In this document: positions 1 through 7,715 of the stretch, piece after piece | Numbering within the stretch: position 1 is the first letter of the stretch | Layout: the number at the start of each line of letters is the position of its first letter | Assembly: GCA_041671505.1 (NCBI GenBank) | Contig: JBAZBK010000017.1 | Coordinates: 82,499-146,498 of the forward strand | Origin: JACPDH01 sp041671505 | GTDB taxonomy: Bacteria > Acidobacteriota > Thermoanaerobaculia > Gp7-AA8 | DNA length: 64,000 nt | Reading direction: 5' to 3' | Made by a program: the position numbers and the translations under genes | The notes under the pieces: model-generated | The model's database searches: none | The model's input: only the letters and a program-made list of their open reading frames with translations | What the model was told of the DNA's origin: nothing

Positions 1-312
1 GCTCTGCGTCTCGTAGGGAAAGTCGGCATCGACGAAGGCAATGGTCCCGCCGCGCGCCTCGAGCACGCCGCGCCGCACGGCGCTCCCCTTCCCCGCGTTG
101 GCCTCGCTCGAGAGAAGTCTGAGCGACGAATCGCCCGCAGCGAGAGACTCGACCAGCGCGGCCGTGCCGTCGGTCGAGCCGTCGTCGACCACGATGATCT
201 CGTAACTGAGTCCCGTCGACGCGAAATAGCCGCTGATCCGCGCGATCGTCCCGGCGATGCGCGCCGCCTCGTTGAAGGCGGGGACGACGATCGAAACCGA
301 CGGTCTGTCCAT
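1..312 (-). CDS. Glycosyltransferase family 2, N-terminal part (runs off the left edge)
   Basis: The 104 visible codons start at an ATG at 312 and continue past base 1. They read as the N-terminus of a GT-A fold sugar transferase: an opening IVVPAFNEAARI strand-loop, the nucleotide-binding VVDDGSTDGT segment at about residues 37-46, a NAGKGSAVRRG segment, and VDADF as the metal-binding DxD equivalent. The NAGKG/AVRRG pattern resembles dolichyl- or polyprenyl-phosphate glucosyl/mannosyl transferases (ALG5/DPM1 type), so a lipid-linked sugar donor is likely but the sugar is unknown. It follows another GT2 gene after 12 bases. A TAGAAT box 9 bases upstream could give it its own start site. Confidence 0.85.
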   Translation of the reverse strand, partial: MDRPSVSIVVPAFNEAARIAGTIARISGYFASTGLSYEIIVVDDGSTDGTAALVESLAAGDSSLRLLSSEANAGKGSAVRRGVLEARGGTIAFVDADFPYETQS

Positions 313-321
313 CGACACCCG

Positions 322-327
322 ATTCTA
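322..327 (-). promoter_or_regulatory. Putative -10 box TAGAAT, near-leaderless start for the GT2 gene ending at the left edge
   Basis: TAGAAT on the minus strand lies 9 bases before the ATG at 312 and includes the TAG stop codon of the upstream gene. No good -35 element is visible. It fits the spacing pattern seen at several other genes here. Confidence 0.35.
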
Positions 328-1386
328 CGCGGACTTGCGCAACACGCCGCGGGATACCTCGCGGCCGGTCGCGGCTTCGACCACGCGCACGAAGAGCGCA
401 CTCCCGTGAAACGACTCCCAGATCTCTGCCGGAACCCGGACCTCCCCTCTTTCCGGAAAATGCCCGGCGGCGGTGTCGAACGACTCGAGCGGCGACGCTT
501 CGACGACGTAGTCTTCCGGACGCGAAGGAACGCCGATTGCTCCTGACGGCGGGAGCGCGACGGCCGCATCGGTGAAGACGCCATCCCCCGATTCGAGCAA
601 CCGGAGAAGCCGGACGCCCGGGCCGTGCCATTTTTCGAGATAGAGCATCTCCGACTCCGCGAACTTGTCCCGATGCTCGGCTTCGCTTGCTGCGCTCTGA
701 TCGTAGATGTGGCGGCATCGGGCCGCCGGCACGTGGCGAAGCTCGAGCCCTTCCCTGCCGAGCGCCCGCATGAAGTCGATCTCCTCGTAGTAGAGGCGGT
801 AGCGCTCGTCGAACTTTCCGACGCGCCTCCATGCGTTGCGCTCGACCGCCATCAACGCGCCGGAAACAGCAGCGACGCGAAGCGGCGACGCGGCGCGCCA
901 GAACGCCACGCGGTCGAGGAATCGCCGTCTCGAGCGGCGCATGGCGCGAACGGCCGACCGGCTCGCGAGCCTGCGCGAGACCTCTCCTCTCAGCGTCGTC
1001 ACCTCCGCCGGAGGGAGCAGCCACGCCCCTCCCGCGTCCCAGCTGAACCGCGGGCCCGAAAGGGCGACGCGCCCGCCTAACACCTCCGCGAGCCTGTCGA
1101 CGCATCCCGCGGCGAAGACGATGTCGGGGTTCGACACGACGGCCACCGAACCCGACGACGCGGCGATCCCGGCGTTCGCTCCCCCGGCGTACCCGAGATT
1201 CGAACCAGCGACGATCAACCGGTCGGCCCCGATCGACTCGAGCGCGGCCGCTTCCCGCGGGTCGCAGCTGTTGTCGACGATCACGATCTCGAGAGGCTCG
1301 CTGCTCGCGTCGCGCGCGCTCTGCACGGCGCCGCGGCAGAGCGCCGCGGAGCGGTAGTTCACGACTATGAGCGACCGGTCAGCCAA
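325..1386 (-). CDS. Glycosyltransferase family 2 (rhamnosyltransferase-like)
   Basis: 353 residues. The N-terminus has the GT2 pattern (LIVVNYRS, then VIVDNSCD as the nucleotide-binding acidic motif near residues 35-42, then NLGYAGGANAGI). The acceptor-side motif YYEEIDFMRAL lies near residue 200. This pattern is typical of WbbL-like transferases that add rhamnose or related sugars to O-antigen or exopolysaccharide. The reading frame opens with TTG at 1386, giving TTG-GCT-GAC, and overlaps the stop of the upstream gene by 8 bases; no in-frame ATG lies near the conserved first strand, so translational coupling from a TTG start is the simplest reading. The last 80 residues match no domain I recognise. 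Confidence 0.85.
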   Translation of the reverse strand: MADRSLIVVNYRSAALCRGAVQSARDASSEPLEIVIVDNSCDPREAAALESIGADRLIVAGSNLGYAGGANAGIAASSGSVAVVSNPDIVFAAGCVDRLAEVLGGRVALSGPRFSWDAGGAWLLPPAEVTTLRGEVSRRLASRSAVRAMRRSRRRFLDRVAFWRAASPLRVAAVSGALMAVERNAWRRVGKFDERYRLYYEEIDFMRALGREGLELRHVPAARCRHIYDQSAASEAEHRDKFAESEMLYLEKWHGPGVRLLRLLESGDGVFTDAAVALPPSGAIGVPSRPEDYVVEASPLESFDTAAGHFPERGEVRVPAEIWESFHGSALFVRVVEAATGREVSRGVLRKSA

Positions 1387-2245
1387 GCTTCAGGATCCTG
1401 CCGAAATCCTCGGCGATCGCATCGAACTCCATGTTCCAGGGAAGCTCCGGCTCCCCTCCCGACGGACGGCTCATGAGCACGTCGCAGAAGGCATCGGGGG
1501 ACCACTCCTGCGCCAGCCGCACCTCGGGAGCGAACGGATGCGCGAGCGGGCTCGAGGCATGGACGACGACGCAGGTCCCGAGGCATCGCGCGAGCCGTCC
1601 CAGCACGGTCGGCTGAGCCGACTCGTCGGAGGCGTCGAGCAGCGCCGAGGAGGACATCAGGAGCGCGGCGAGCTCGCCCGCCGTCGGCTCCTCGTAGAGC
1701 TCGTCGGGAGCGAGCGCCCGGGCGAAGTCGGGCTGTCCCGCGCCGGCGGCCACGAGAAGATGCCGCCATTCACGCCGGCGAAGCTCCTCCACCACGCGAA
1801 TCGTCATCCGTTCGCGTCGGTTGTTAGGCGAGCCGAGAGGTACCAGGAGCCGCGGCACGTCCGACTCGATCCTGTCGGCCTGCGAGACGAGCTCGGGCGA
1901 GATCGAGAACGGAAATCGGTGCCGTCCTCGCGGCGTGTCGAGCCTGAGCTCGAGCGCGTTGTCGACGGAGGGAGCGAGACGCCACGTCTCGGCGAAGCGC
2001 ATGCCGACCGGCGACTCGCGATCGTTCCAGACGATCGCGCGCGACGAGGCGTCGAGCTCGTCGGCCTCGACCCGGAGCTTCGCGAGCTTCGGGTCGCGCT
2101 CGACCAGGTCGACCGGCTCCTCTTCGAGAATCGCAACGCGCACCATGCCGTCGAGGAGCCGGGCAACGCTCGCCTCGAAAAGAACCGCCTCCGCCGGCAT
2201 TCCGGCGTGCATGTAGAACAGAGTCAGCGGATCGGCTGCGTTCAC
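1379..2245 (-). CDS. Hypothetical protein, GT-B-like C-terminal half, polysaccharide cluster
   Basis: 288 residues with no family I can name. Residues about 145-260 alternate strands and helices in a GT-B-like way: PRLLVPLGSP, HLLVAAGAG, then an ELYEEPTAGELAALLMSSSALLDAS segment, then GTCVVVHASSPLAHPF. This resembles the donor-binding half of family 4 glycosyltransferases, but the usual E-x7-E motif is not clear. The GTG start overlaps the stop of the ABC transporter gene in a GTGA junction, and its own end overlaps the next glycosyltransferase, so it is translated within the polysaccharide operon. A degenerate glycosyltransferase or a chain-length/cap-processing protein are both possible. 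Confidence 0.6.
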   Translation of the reverse strand: MNAADPLTLFYMHAGMPAEAVLFEASVARLLDGMVRVAILEEEPVDLVERDPKLAKLRVEADELDASSRAIVWNDRESPVGMRFAETWRLAPSVDNALELRLDTPRGRHRFPFSISPELVSQADRIESDVPRLLVPLGSPNNRRERMTIRVVEELRRREWRHLLVAAGAGQPDFARALAPDELYEEPTAGELAALLMSSSALLDASDESAQPTVLGRLARCLGTCVVVHASSPLAHPFAPEVRLAQEWSPDAFCDVLMSRPSGGEPELPWNMEFDAIAEDFGRILKLG

Positions 2246-3438
2246 CCCTCGTGGGCCTCCTCGACCCAGCGGTGAGGGAGACGAAGCACACCACCCGACT
2301 CGAATTGCCTCCCCTCCGCGCGAAACGCCGGCACGGCATCGCGTCGCGTCAGCAGGCGGAGCCCATCGGGCGTCTCGGCGATCACGACGACGCCGTATTC
2401 ACCTCGGGCCAGTCTCAGCTCGCTGAGATCGACCTCGAGGTCCCATGTGCCGGGGCCCTCGAACGTGGCGCCGTCGTCGGAGGTGCGGACGACACAGCAG
2501 CGGAAATCGTCGGCCGCACGGACCACGGCGACCGCGACACGGAACTTCCGCCCCGTCCGCGAGCAGCGCACTCGCGTCCTGACCGTGACCCGCTGGTCGT
2601 CGCCGAGGAGCGTGATCGGCGATCCATCGGCAGCGGCGACGTCGATTTTCTCGATCGACACGTCGCCCGCCGCTTCTCCCGCGGGGATCTCACGGCTCGT
2701 GCTGCGGCTCTTCTCGAGCAGGAACGACTCGTACTCGTGCACGACGTCGACGGAGTCGCCGATCCGCTTCATCCCGCCGGCGTCGAGCCAGAGGGTCTGC
2801 TGACAGAGCGTGGTCACCATGTAGAGACTGTGGGAGCAGAAAAGGATCGTCGCGCCGGCCTCTTGCATCTGCCGGATCCGGTCGACGCACTTCTTCTGAA
2901 AGTGTCCGTCGCCGACCGATAGCGCCTCGTCGACGATCAGCACCGCCGGATCGACCATCACCGCGACCGAGAACGCGAGCCGCATGTACATCCCCGACGA
3001 GTAGGTGCGCACGGGGCGATCGAGGAACGCTCCCAGCTCGGAGAACTCGAGAATCCGCGGGAGCTTTTCCTTCATTTCCGCGGGTCCGAGGCCGAGGATC
3101 GCAGCGTTGAGCGCGGCATTGTCCCGCCCGCTGAATTCCGGGTGAAATCCGGCGCCGAGCTCGAGGATCGACGCGACGGTGCCGCGCGTCGCGAGGCGCC
3201 CCGAAGTCGGCTTGACCACCCCGGCGATCAGCTTGAGCAGCGTGCTTTTCCCGGCGCCGTTCTGTCCGATGATCCCGAGCGAGGCGCCCGCCTGCACCTC
3301 GAACGAGACGTCGGCCAGAGCGGGAAAACTCCGGTGCCGTCTCCTGAACGTCGCCATCTCGATCAGGCGGTCGGCGGGCTTCTCGTAGATCTCGTAGGTC
3401 TTCGAGAGCCCTTCGGCGAGGACGACGGGTGCGGACAT
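2242..3438 (-). CDS. wzt: Polysaccharide ABC exporter ATPase, Wzt-like with C-terminal carbohydrate-binding domain
   Basis: 398 residues from the ATG at 3438. Walker A (GQNGAGKST) is at 58-66, the ABC signature is the degenerate YSSGM at 146-150 usual for polysaccharide exporters, and Walker B (LIVDEA) is at 167-172. About 150 residues after the nucleotide-binding domain form a beta-rich Wzt_C-like region that in known Wzt proteins reads the terminal cap of the glycan. It should energise export of an undecaprenol-linked polysaccharide together with the permease at 4276-5043, from which it is separated by an SDR gene on the other strand. A TAGAAT box 8 bases before the ATG predicts a nearly leaderless mRNA. 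An upstream extension of the frame runs antisense to the SDR gene and is not coding. Confidence 0.9.
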   Translation of the reverse strand: MSAPVVLAEGLSKTYEIYEKPADRLIEMATFRRRHRSFPALADVSFEVQAGASLGIIGQNGAGKSTLLKLIAGVVKPTSGRLATRGTVASILELGAGFHPEFSGRDNAALNAAILGLGPAEMKEKLPRILEFSELGAFLDRPVRTYSSGMYMRLAFSVAVMVDPAVLIVDEALSVGDGHFQKKCVDRIRQMQEAGATILFCSHSLYMVTTLCQQTLWLDAGGMKRIGDSVDVVHEYESFLLEKSRSTSREIPAGEAAGDVSIEKIDVAAADGSPITLLGDDQRVTVRTRVRCSRTGRKFRVAVAVVRAADDFRCCVVRTSDDGATFEGPGTWDLEVDLSELRLARGEYGVVVIAETPDGLRLLTRRDAVPAFRAEGRQFESGGVLRLPHRWVEEAHEG

Positions 3439-3446
3439 CGCAGGCG

Positions 3447-3452
3447 ATTCTA
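3447..3452 (-). promoter_or_regulatory. Putative -10 box TAGAAT for wzt
   Basis: Minus-strand TAGAAT with 8 bases to the wzt ATG, so transcription would begin at or one base before the start codon. It is paired with a divergent -10-like box at 3504-3509 for the SDR gene. Confidence 0.45.
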
Positions 3453-3503
3453 CGAGGTCGAGCGCCGCATCGTCCAAGAATCGGGCGAGCGGGGCGAACC
3501 AAG

Positions 3504-3509
3504 TACAAT
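3504..3509 (+). promoter_or_regulatory. Putative -10 box TACAAT, leaderless SDR start
   Basis: TACAAT is followed by exactly 7 bases and then the ATG at 3517. There is no Shine-Dalgarno sequence between them, which fits leaderless initiation. Confidence 0.45.
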
Positions 3510-3516
3510 TCGCGGA

Positions 3517-4239
3517 ATGAACGACCGGCGGAGTGACCGAGAGCTCGAAGGCGAAATCGCCCTCGTGACCGGAGCGTCGAGCGGCATCGGGCGCGCCACG
3601 GCACTCCTGCTCGCGCGATCGGGAGCCCGGGTCGCGGCCCTCGCGCGGAGCGTCGATGCCCTGGAGGCGCTCTGCCGCGAAGCGCGCGACGCGATCATTC
3701 CCGTCCCGTGCGATCTCGAGCATGAGGAGTCGATCGAGCGCGCGATCGCCGACGTCGCCGCGCGCCTCGGCTCCGTCTCGATCCTCGTCAACAACGCGGG
3801 GCACATCGAGCCCCGGCCGCTCGAGGTGATGGAGATCGCGAGCTGGGACCGGCACTTCGCCGTGAACGTGCGCGCCGCCTTCATCGCAATTCGGCTCGTG
3901 CTTCCCCACATGCGCAAGGCGGAGCACGGTGCGATCGTCAACGTCTCGTCGATCTCCGGCGTGGCGGGGCCGGAGAAATTTCCCGGCTTCACGGCGTACG
4001 GCGCATCGAAGGCGGCGCTCATCGCGCTGACCGAGCTGCTCGCGGTGGAGATCCGCGGCTCCGGCGTCCGCGTCAACTGCATCAGCCCCGGTTCGGTCGC
4101 GACACCGATGCTGCGGCGCGTTGCTCCGTCGCTCGAAGCCGACATGACTCCGGACGAGGTAGCCGAGTCGATCCTCTTCCTCGCGTCTCCACGCTCCGCC
4201 GCGATCAACGGACAGAACGTTCACGTCTACGGAAACTGA
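3517..4239 (+). CDS. SDR-family NAD(P)-dependent oxidoreductase
   Basis: 240 residues, the normal size of classical short-chain dehydrogenases. The Rossmann motif TGASSGIGRA is near residue 20, NNAG near 91, the catalytic serine in NVSSISG, and YGASK gives the catalytic Tyr and Lys. The substrate cannot be told from sequence; the C-terminal ILFLASPRSAAINGQNVHV segment is typical of FabG-like or sugar/steroid enzymes. It is the only plus-strand gene in the polysaccharide cluster, lying between the exporter ATPase and permease and converging on the permease with a 36-base gap. It may have been inserted there. Confidence 0.85.
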   Translation: MNDRRSDRELEGEIALVTGASSGIGRATALLLARSGARVAALARSVDALEALCREARDAIIPVPCDLEHEESIERAIADVAARLGSVSILVNNAGHIEPRPLEVMEIASWDRHFAVNVRAAFIAIRLVLPHMRKAEHGAIVNVSSISGVAGPEKFPGFTAYGASKAALIALTELLAVEIRGSGVRVNCISPGSVATPMLRRVAPSLEADMTPDEVAESILFLASPRSAAINGQNVHVYGN

Positions 4240-4275
4240 CGCGCGAGCGAGAGGGCCGGAGGCGACGCCGTCGCG

Positions 4276-5043
4276 TCAGATCGCGTCTACGAGCGCCGAC
4301 TGCGCTCTCCGGAAGAGGCTCAGCCCCAGCACGACTCCGGTCAGCGCAAACCCGACGAGATACGCGATCGCACCCCACGACGGAAGCTGACCGCCGATCG
4401 TCCCGAACCTGTAGAGCCCCATGAGCGGAGTGAGCGGGTTCCAGCGGAAGACCATCGCGAACGCCGGTCTGACTTCGAAGAGGATCGGGCTGAGGAAGAA
4501 CAGGACCGACAGCCCGAAGCTCAGAAGCTGGAGCACGTCGCGAAACACGACGTACGCGACGGCAAGAATGAGGCTCAGGCCGAACTGCAGCGCGAACTGA
4601 AGCGCGATCGCGATCGGGATGATCCAGATGGCGCCGGCGAGTCGCCCCGTAAAGAGAAGCAGCCCGAAAAACAGCACGAGAGCAACCAGTTCGAAAAGGA
4701 TCGCCGTCGCCGAAGGAACAAGGACCAGGATCTCGCTCCGGAACGGCAGCCGCTTTACGATCTGGGCGTTTTCCACCACCGAGGTCGTGCCGCGAACCAG
4801 CGCCTCGCTGAAACCGAGCCAGGGAAGAAGGCCCGAAATCAGAAAGTAGACATAGTCGCCGCCGCCACCCTGCCCGGTCTTTCCTCCGGGGAGCATGATC
4901 CCGAAGATGAACCAGTAGAGGATGATGAGCCCGAGTGGCTGGAGAACCGCCCACGCGAAGCCGAGCGCCGACCCCGTAAACCTGATCGAGAGGTCACGCC
5001 GGATCAATTGATATGCGAGGTAAGCGCTAGAACCCGAGGCCAC
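4276..5043 (-). CDS. wzm: Polysaccharide ABC exporter permease, Wzm-like (ABC-2 type)
   Basis: 255 residues with six hydrophobic segments, beginning YLAYQLIRRDLSIRFTGSALGFAW, the usual amphipathic start of ABC-2 polysaccharide permeases. I place the start at GTG 5043 rather than the longer TTG frame from 5106. AAGGA sits 7 bases before this GTG (plus-strand TCCTT at 5051-5055). A strong promoter on the same strand (TTGACG, 17 bases, TATACT) would also start the RNA near 5083, downstream of the TTG. With the Wzt-like ATPase it should flip lipid-linked polysaccharide across the inner membrane. It has its own promoter and is not in an operon with wzt. Confidence 0.88.
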   Translation of the reverse strand: MASGSSAYLAYQLIRRDLSIRFTGSALGFAWAVLQPLGLIILYWFIFGIMLPGGKTGQGGGGDYVYFLISGLLPWLGFSEALVRGTTSVVENAQIVKRLPFRSEILVLVPSATAILFELVALVLFFGLLLFTGRLAGAIWIIPIAIALQFALQFGLSLILAVAYVVFRDVLQLLSFGLSVLFFLSPILFEVRPAFAMVFRWNPLTPLMGLYRFGTIGGQLPSWGAIAYLVGFALTGVVLGLSLFRRAQSALVDAI

Positions 5044-5088
5044 GTATGCTTCCTTGACATGGGAAGGCGGGGAACGTAAAGTGAACGC

Positions 5089-5104
5089 GGAGTATATTGT
5101 CTCC
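5089..5104. promoter_or_regulatory. Candidate operator dyad GGAG-N8-CTCC over divergent -10 boxes
   Basis: GGAG at 5089-5092 and CTCC at 5101-5104 form a short inverted repeat centred on the AT-rich -10 region shared by wzm (minus strand) and the XRE gene (plus strand). XRE proteins commonly bind 14-18 bp dyads at their own promoter, so self-regulation and repression of wzm are possible. Confidence 0.3.
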
Positions 5105-5119
5105 AATTGAGGGCGTCAA
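5091..5119 (-). promoter_or_regulatory. Strong sigma-70-like promoter for wzm
   Basis: On the minus strand: -35 TTGACG (5119-5114), a 17-base spacer, and -10 TATACT (5096-5091). This is among the best promoter matches in the window. The start site would be near 5083, inside what would otherwise be read as the N-terminus of the permease. A plus-strand TATATT at 5093-5098 may be the -10 of the XRE gene and overlaps this one. Confidence 0.65.
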
Positions 5120-5124
5120 CGACG

Positions 5125-5499
5125 ATGACCGCCAACCCGATACAGATGGAGCTCGTGGGACGAAAGATCCGCGAGATGCGCCGCGAGAGGAAGCTCACGC
5201 AGACGGAGCTTGCCACGCAGGTGGGAATCCATCAATCAGACCTTTCCCGCATGGAGAAAGGGGAGTATAAGGTCGGGCTGGACACGCTTCTGAAGATACT
5301 CCAGACGTTCAATCTGGGTATCGGCGACTTCTTCGAAGAGAGGCCGAACAGCAGCAGTTCGATCATGTGGAAGTACGAAAGCCTCGACGAGGAGTCGAGG
5401 AAGGAAGTCGAAAGCTTCATCGAGTTCAAGCGACAGCAGCACTCGATGCCTCCGGGGGAGAGCGGGCGGGGTGACGGGGGGAATGGGTACGATGACTAG
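5125..5499 (+). CDS. XRE-family transcriptional regulator
   Basis: 124 residues from ATG 5125 (an alternative ATG lies at 5146). The helix-turn-helix covers about residues 10-65: GRKIREMRRERKLTQTELA, then GIHQSDLSRMEKGEY, then a TLLKILQTF helix. The tail is charged and contains no sensor domain. It is divergent from wzm with overlapping -10 regions. It is followed by a TPR gene whose start overlaps its stop, then by a secreted-protein gene 4 bases later. It likely controls its own cassette and perhaps the exporter permease. Confidence 0.85.
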   Translation: MTANPIQMELVGRKIREMRRERKLTQTELATQVGIHQSDLSRMEKGEYKVGLDTLLKILQTFNLGIGDFFEERPNSSSSIMWKYESLDEESRKEVESFIEFKRQQHSMPPGESGRGDGGNGYDD

Positions 5500-6361
5500 A
5501 ATCGAAGAGATCAGACAGGCGGCGCTCGCCCGGGTGCGTGAAAACGCGCTCGAGGATGCGATAGCGCTGTTGGACGAAGCGATCGGCCTTGCCGACGATG
5601 AGGAAGCTCTCGAGCTCCTCACGATCAACAAGGCGGGCGTGCTGATCCAGATGGAAGTCGACGGACCCGAGGTTCAGCGCCTCCCGCAGATTCTCATGCG
5701 CCGGCGGAACCCGAAGCACACGTTCCTCGCTGCGTATAATCTCCAGCATCGCTATAGCCTGCTGAAGGACTTCAAGCGGTCGTGCAGCTACGGTCGCACA
5801 GCGCTCGAGGCTTCCGAGCATGTCGAAGAGACGTGGTGGAAGTTCGGCGTTCTCAACGAACTGGGCCGCGCGTACGAGCACGACTCGCGCATCCCGGAAG
5901 CGATTCAGACCTACCGGGAAGCGCTCGCGATGTCCGACGCCTTCCCCGAAGAAGTCTTTGCGCGATCGTTTGCGACGCAGAACCTCGGGTACTGCCTCGT
6001 GGCCGAGGGTGAGCTCGAAGAAGGAATCGAGACGATTCACACGGCGATCGCGCTGATGCGCGAAGCAGGAGCCGAGGGTTACATCGCCGAGTCGTACATC
6101 GACCTCTGCTACGGCTACCTCGAGCTTGGCGACCTTGACAACGCCCGCAAGTATGGCGAAGAAGGCCTCGCGAAAGCGTCCGAGACGCGCCAGGTGCGCA
6201 ACGCGCATTACCTCCTCGGAGAGGTTGCCTACAAACAGGGCGACGTCCCCGCGGCCGAATCGCACTTTGAACATCTCTCGAAGTTCTACCCTGATTTTCC
6301 GCAGCTCAAGAACGTGCTCCTGGCGCTCGACCTGAGGAAAATGGTCAACCTGAAACTCTGA
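5492..6361 (+). CDS. Tetratricopeptide-repeat protein
   Basis: 289 residues from ATG 5492, which overlaps the TAG stop of the XRE gene; GTG 5471 and ATG 5483 are alternatives. The whole protein is helical repeat. TPR-like signatures include VRENALEDAIALLDEAIGLADD, HDSRIPEAIQTYREALAMSD, AEGELEEGIETIHTAIALM, LGDLDNARKYGEEGLAKA and QGDVPAAESHFEHLSKFYPDF. It has no signal peptide, so it should be cytoplasmic. Coupling to an XRE regulator recalls regulator-plus-TPR pairs in which the TPR domain senses a peptide or partner protein, but here the two domains are separate proteins. No function is assigned beyond protein-protein interaction. Confidence 0.8.
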   Translation: MTRIEEIRQAALARVRENALEDAIALLDEAIGLADDEEALELLTINKAGVLIQMEVDGPEVQRLPQILMRRRNPKHTFLAAYNLQHRYSLLKDFKRSCSYGRTALEASEHVEETWWKFGVLNELGRAYEHDSRIPEAIQTYREALAMSDAFPEEVFARSFATQNLGYCLVAEGELEEGIETIHTAIALMREAGAEGYIAESYIDLCYGYLELGDLDNARKYGEEGLAKASETRQVRNAHYLLGEVAYKQGDVPAAESHFEHLSKFYPDFPQLKNVLLALDLRKMVNLKL

Positions 6362-6365
6362 GATC

Positions 6366-7415
6366 ATGAAACGCATTCTGCTCACGCTCGCTCTCGTTCT
6401 GGTCGCCTTCGGCGCCCAGGCACAGCTGCGCGTGAGCGACGTGCTGCTCACCGACGACGGTACGCTCTTCACGATCGACCGCGTGACGACCGCCGATCTC
6501 GAGCTCGAGAGCGGCGCCCCGCTCGACACGACCTCGACCAGCGTGCTTCGCCTTCGGGTCCAGCGCGCCGAGACGACGGAGACGATCATCGTTCCAGGCT
6601 CGCTGAACGGCGGAAGCCACATCGAGCCGACACTCGCCTGGGACGACGCCGACCGCCGCCTCTACATCTTCTGGCAGCGCATGCCGGGAATCGGCTCCAG
6701 CGAGCTTCTCTTCGCCTCCTGCAAGGATGGCGTCTGGAGCGGCGTCGAGACGTTCGACGGCGGCAACTGGCGTACCCGCTTCAACCTCAAGGTCACGCTC
6801 ACCCGCGTTGCCGAAACCCGGATGGAAGACGGTTCGACGACCACGCATCCGGCGCTCATCGCTCACGCGATCTGGTGGGAGCAGTGGGGCGACCACGAGT
6901 CGGCCCGTTACGCGATGCTCGAGCTCGAGCACGGCAGCGTTCGCAACGTGAAGACGTACGATCTCGCCGAGTTCCAGTCGAAGTTCGCCGCCCCCATCGA
7001 GCTCCCCGCGGACTACGACAAGAGCGTCTTCCGCACCGCGTTCATCTTCGACATGCCTGACGCCGACTCCGTCGACGTGCTGTACGCGAACTGGTACACG
7101 AATCACTACCAGCTCGTAAACATCCGGCCAGTCACCGATGAAAAAGAAGGCACGCTCCACATCCCGATCGGCGTGACGCGCGACGAGTTCTCCCCGACGC
7201 CGATTCGCATGCCCGATTCGAATTCGGCGCTCAAGGCGATGCGGCCGAATACGTCGACCGGAACGGTGGTGCTCTACACGCACTCCGGCAACACGCTCAA
7301 TTACGCCGAAGTTCGACGAGGCAACTGGACGAACGCGGGCGAGATCAAGCTCGACGACACTACGACGCTCGAGACCGCGCTCGAAGCGCTCCGCAAGCGC
7401 GCCGCCCAGCGTTAG
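6366..7415 (+). CDS. Secreted hypothetical protein of the XRE-TPR cassette
   Basis: 349 residues. Residues 1-20 are a clear Sec signal peptide (MKRILLTLALVLVAFGAQAQ) with a likely cut after AQA. The mature part is beta-rich with spaced WQR, WSGVETFDGGNW, IWWEQWG and LYANWYTNHYQ motifs. This suggests a beta-propeller or sialidase-like fold (the PTLAWDDADRRLYIFWQ segment resembles an Asp-box-like blade), but no catalytic residues can be named. Its ATG is 4 bases after the TPR stop, so it is in the same transcript as the XRE and TPR genes. Confidence 0.7.
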   Translation: MKRILLTLALVLVAFGAQAQLRVSDVLLTDDGTLFTIDRVTTADLELESGAPLDTTSTSVLRLRVQRAETTETIIVPGSLNGGSHIEPTLAWDDADRRLYIFWQRMPGIGSSELLFASCKDGVWSGVETFDGGNWRTRFNLKVTLTRVAETRMEDGSTTTHPALIAHAIWWEQWGDHESARYAMLELEHGSVRNVKTYDLAEFQSKFAAPIELPADYDKSVFRTAFIFDMPDADSVDVLYANWYTNHYQLVNIRPVTDEKEGTLHIPIGVTRDEFSPTPIRMPDSNSALKAMRPNTSTGTVVLYTHSGNTLNYAEVRRGNWTNAGEIKLDDTTTLETALEALRKRAAQR

Positions 7416-7715
7416 CGCCCGGGAGGCGTTCGCCCCCCTCTCCTCTCTCCGCGTTCCATCACTCATCGCCCTCGCTTCGACGTGTGTCCGGATTTTGCCG
7501 TCCCGGGCGCGATCAGGCGTCAGGTCGCCGGCCGGACGCTGCCTCCTTCACCGAGCTCGCCCCCCGCCCTGTGAGTGCGACCGCGCAAATGGCGCACGCC
7601 CGCGCGCCCCTCGCGGGGCGTTCGTCGATCGACTCTGGTATCGTCCGCCGGAGCGCCGCGGGTACGGCGCGGGGTGGCGAGACCCGCCTTCGTCGCCGGG
7701 AAGAGGAGGTCCACG
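7416..7715. other. 300-base intergenic region
   Basis: No coding frame with recognisable content. GACTCTGGTA at 7631-7640 also occurs identically at 38631-38640 upstream of a phosphofructokinase gene and could be part of an extended -10 element (TGGTATCGT). A strong Shine-Dalgarno AGAGGAGGT at 7702-7710 serves the SDR gene. Confidence 0.4.

Noticed and set aside
3439..4224. N-terminal extension of the Wzt-like protein by about 260 codons
   Set aside because: The extension is antisense to the SDR gene, and a TAGAAT box plus conserved ABC start place the true start at 3438.
5054..5098. Plus-strand TTGACA at 5054-5059 as -35 of the XRE gene
   Set aside because: The next -10-like TATATT is 33 bases away, too far for a sigma-70 promoter; the TTGACA overlaps the permease ribosome site by chance.
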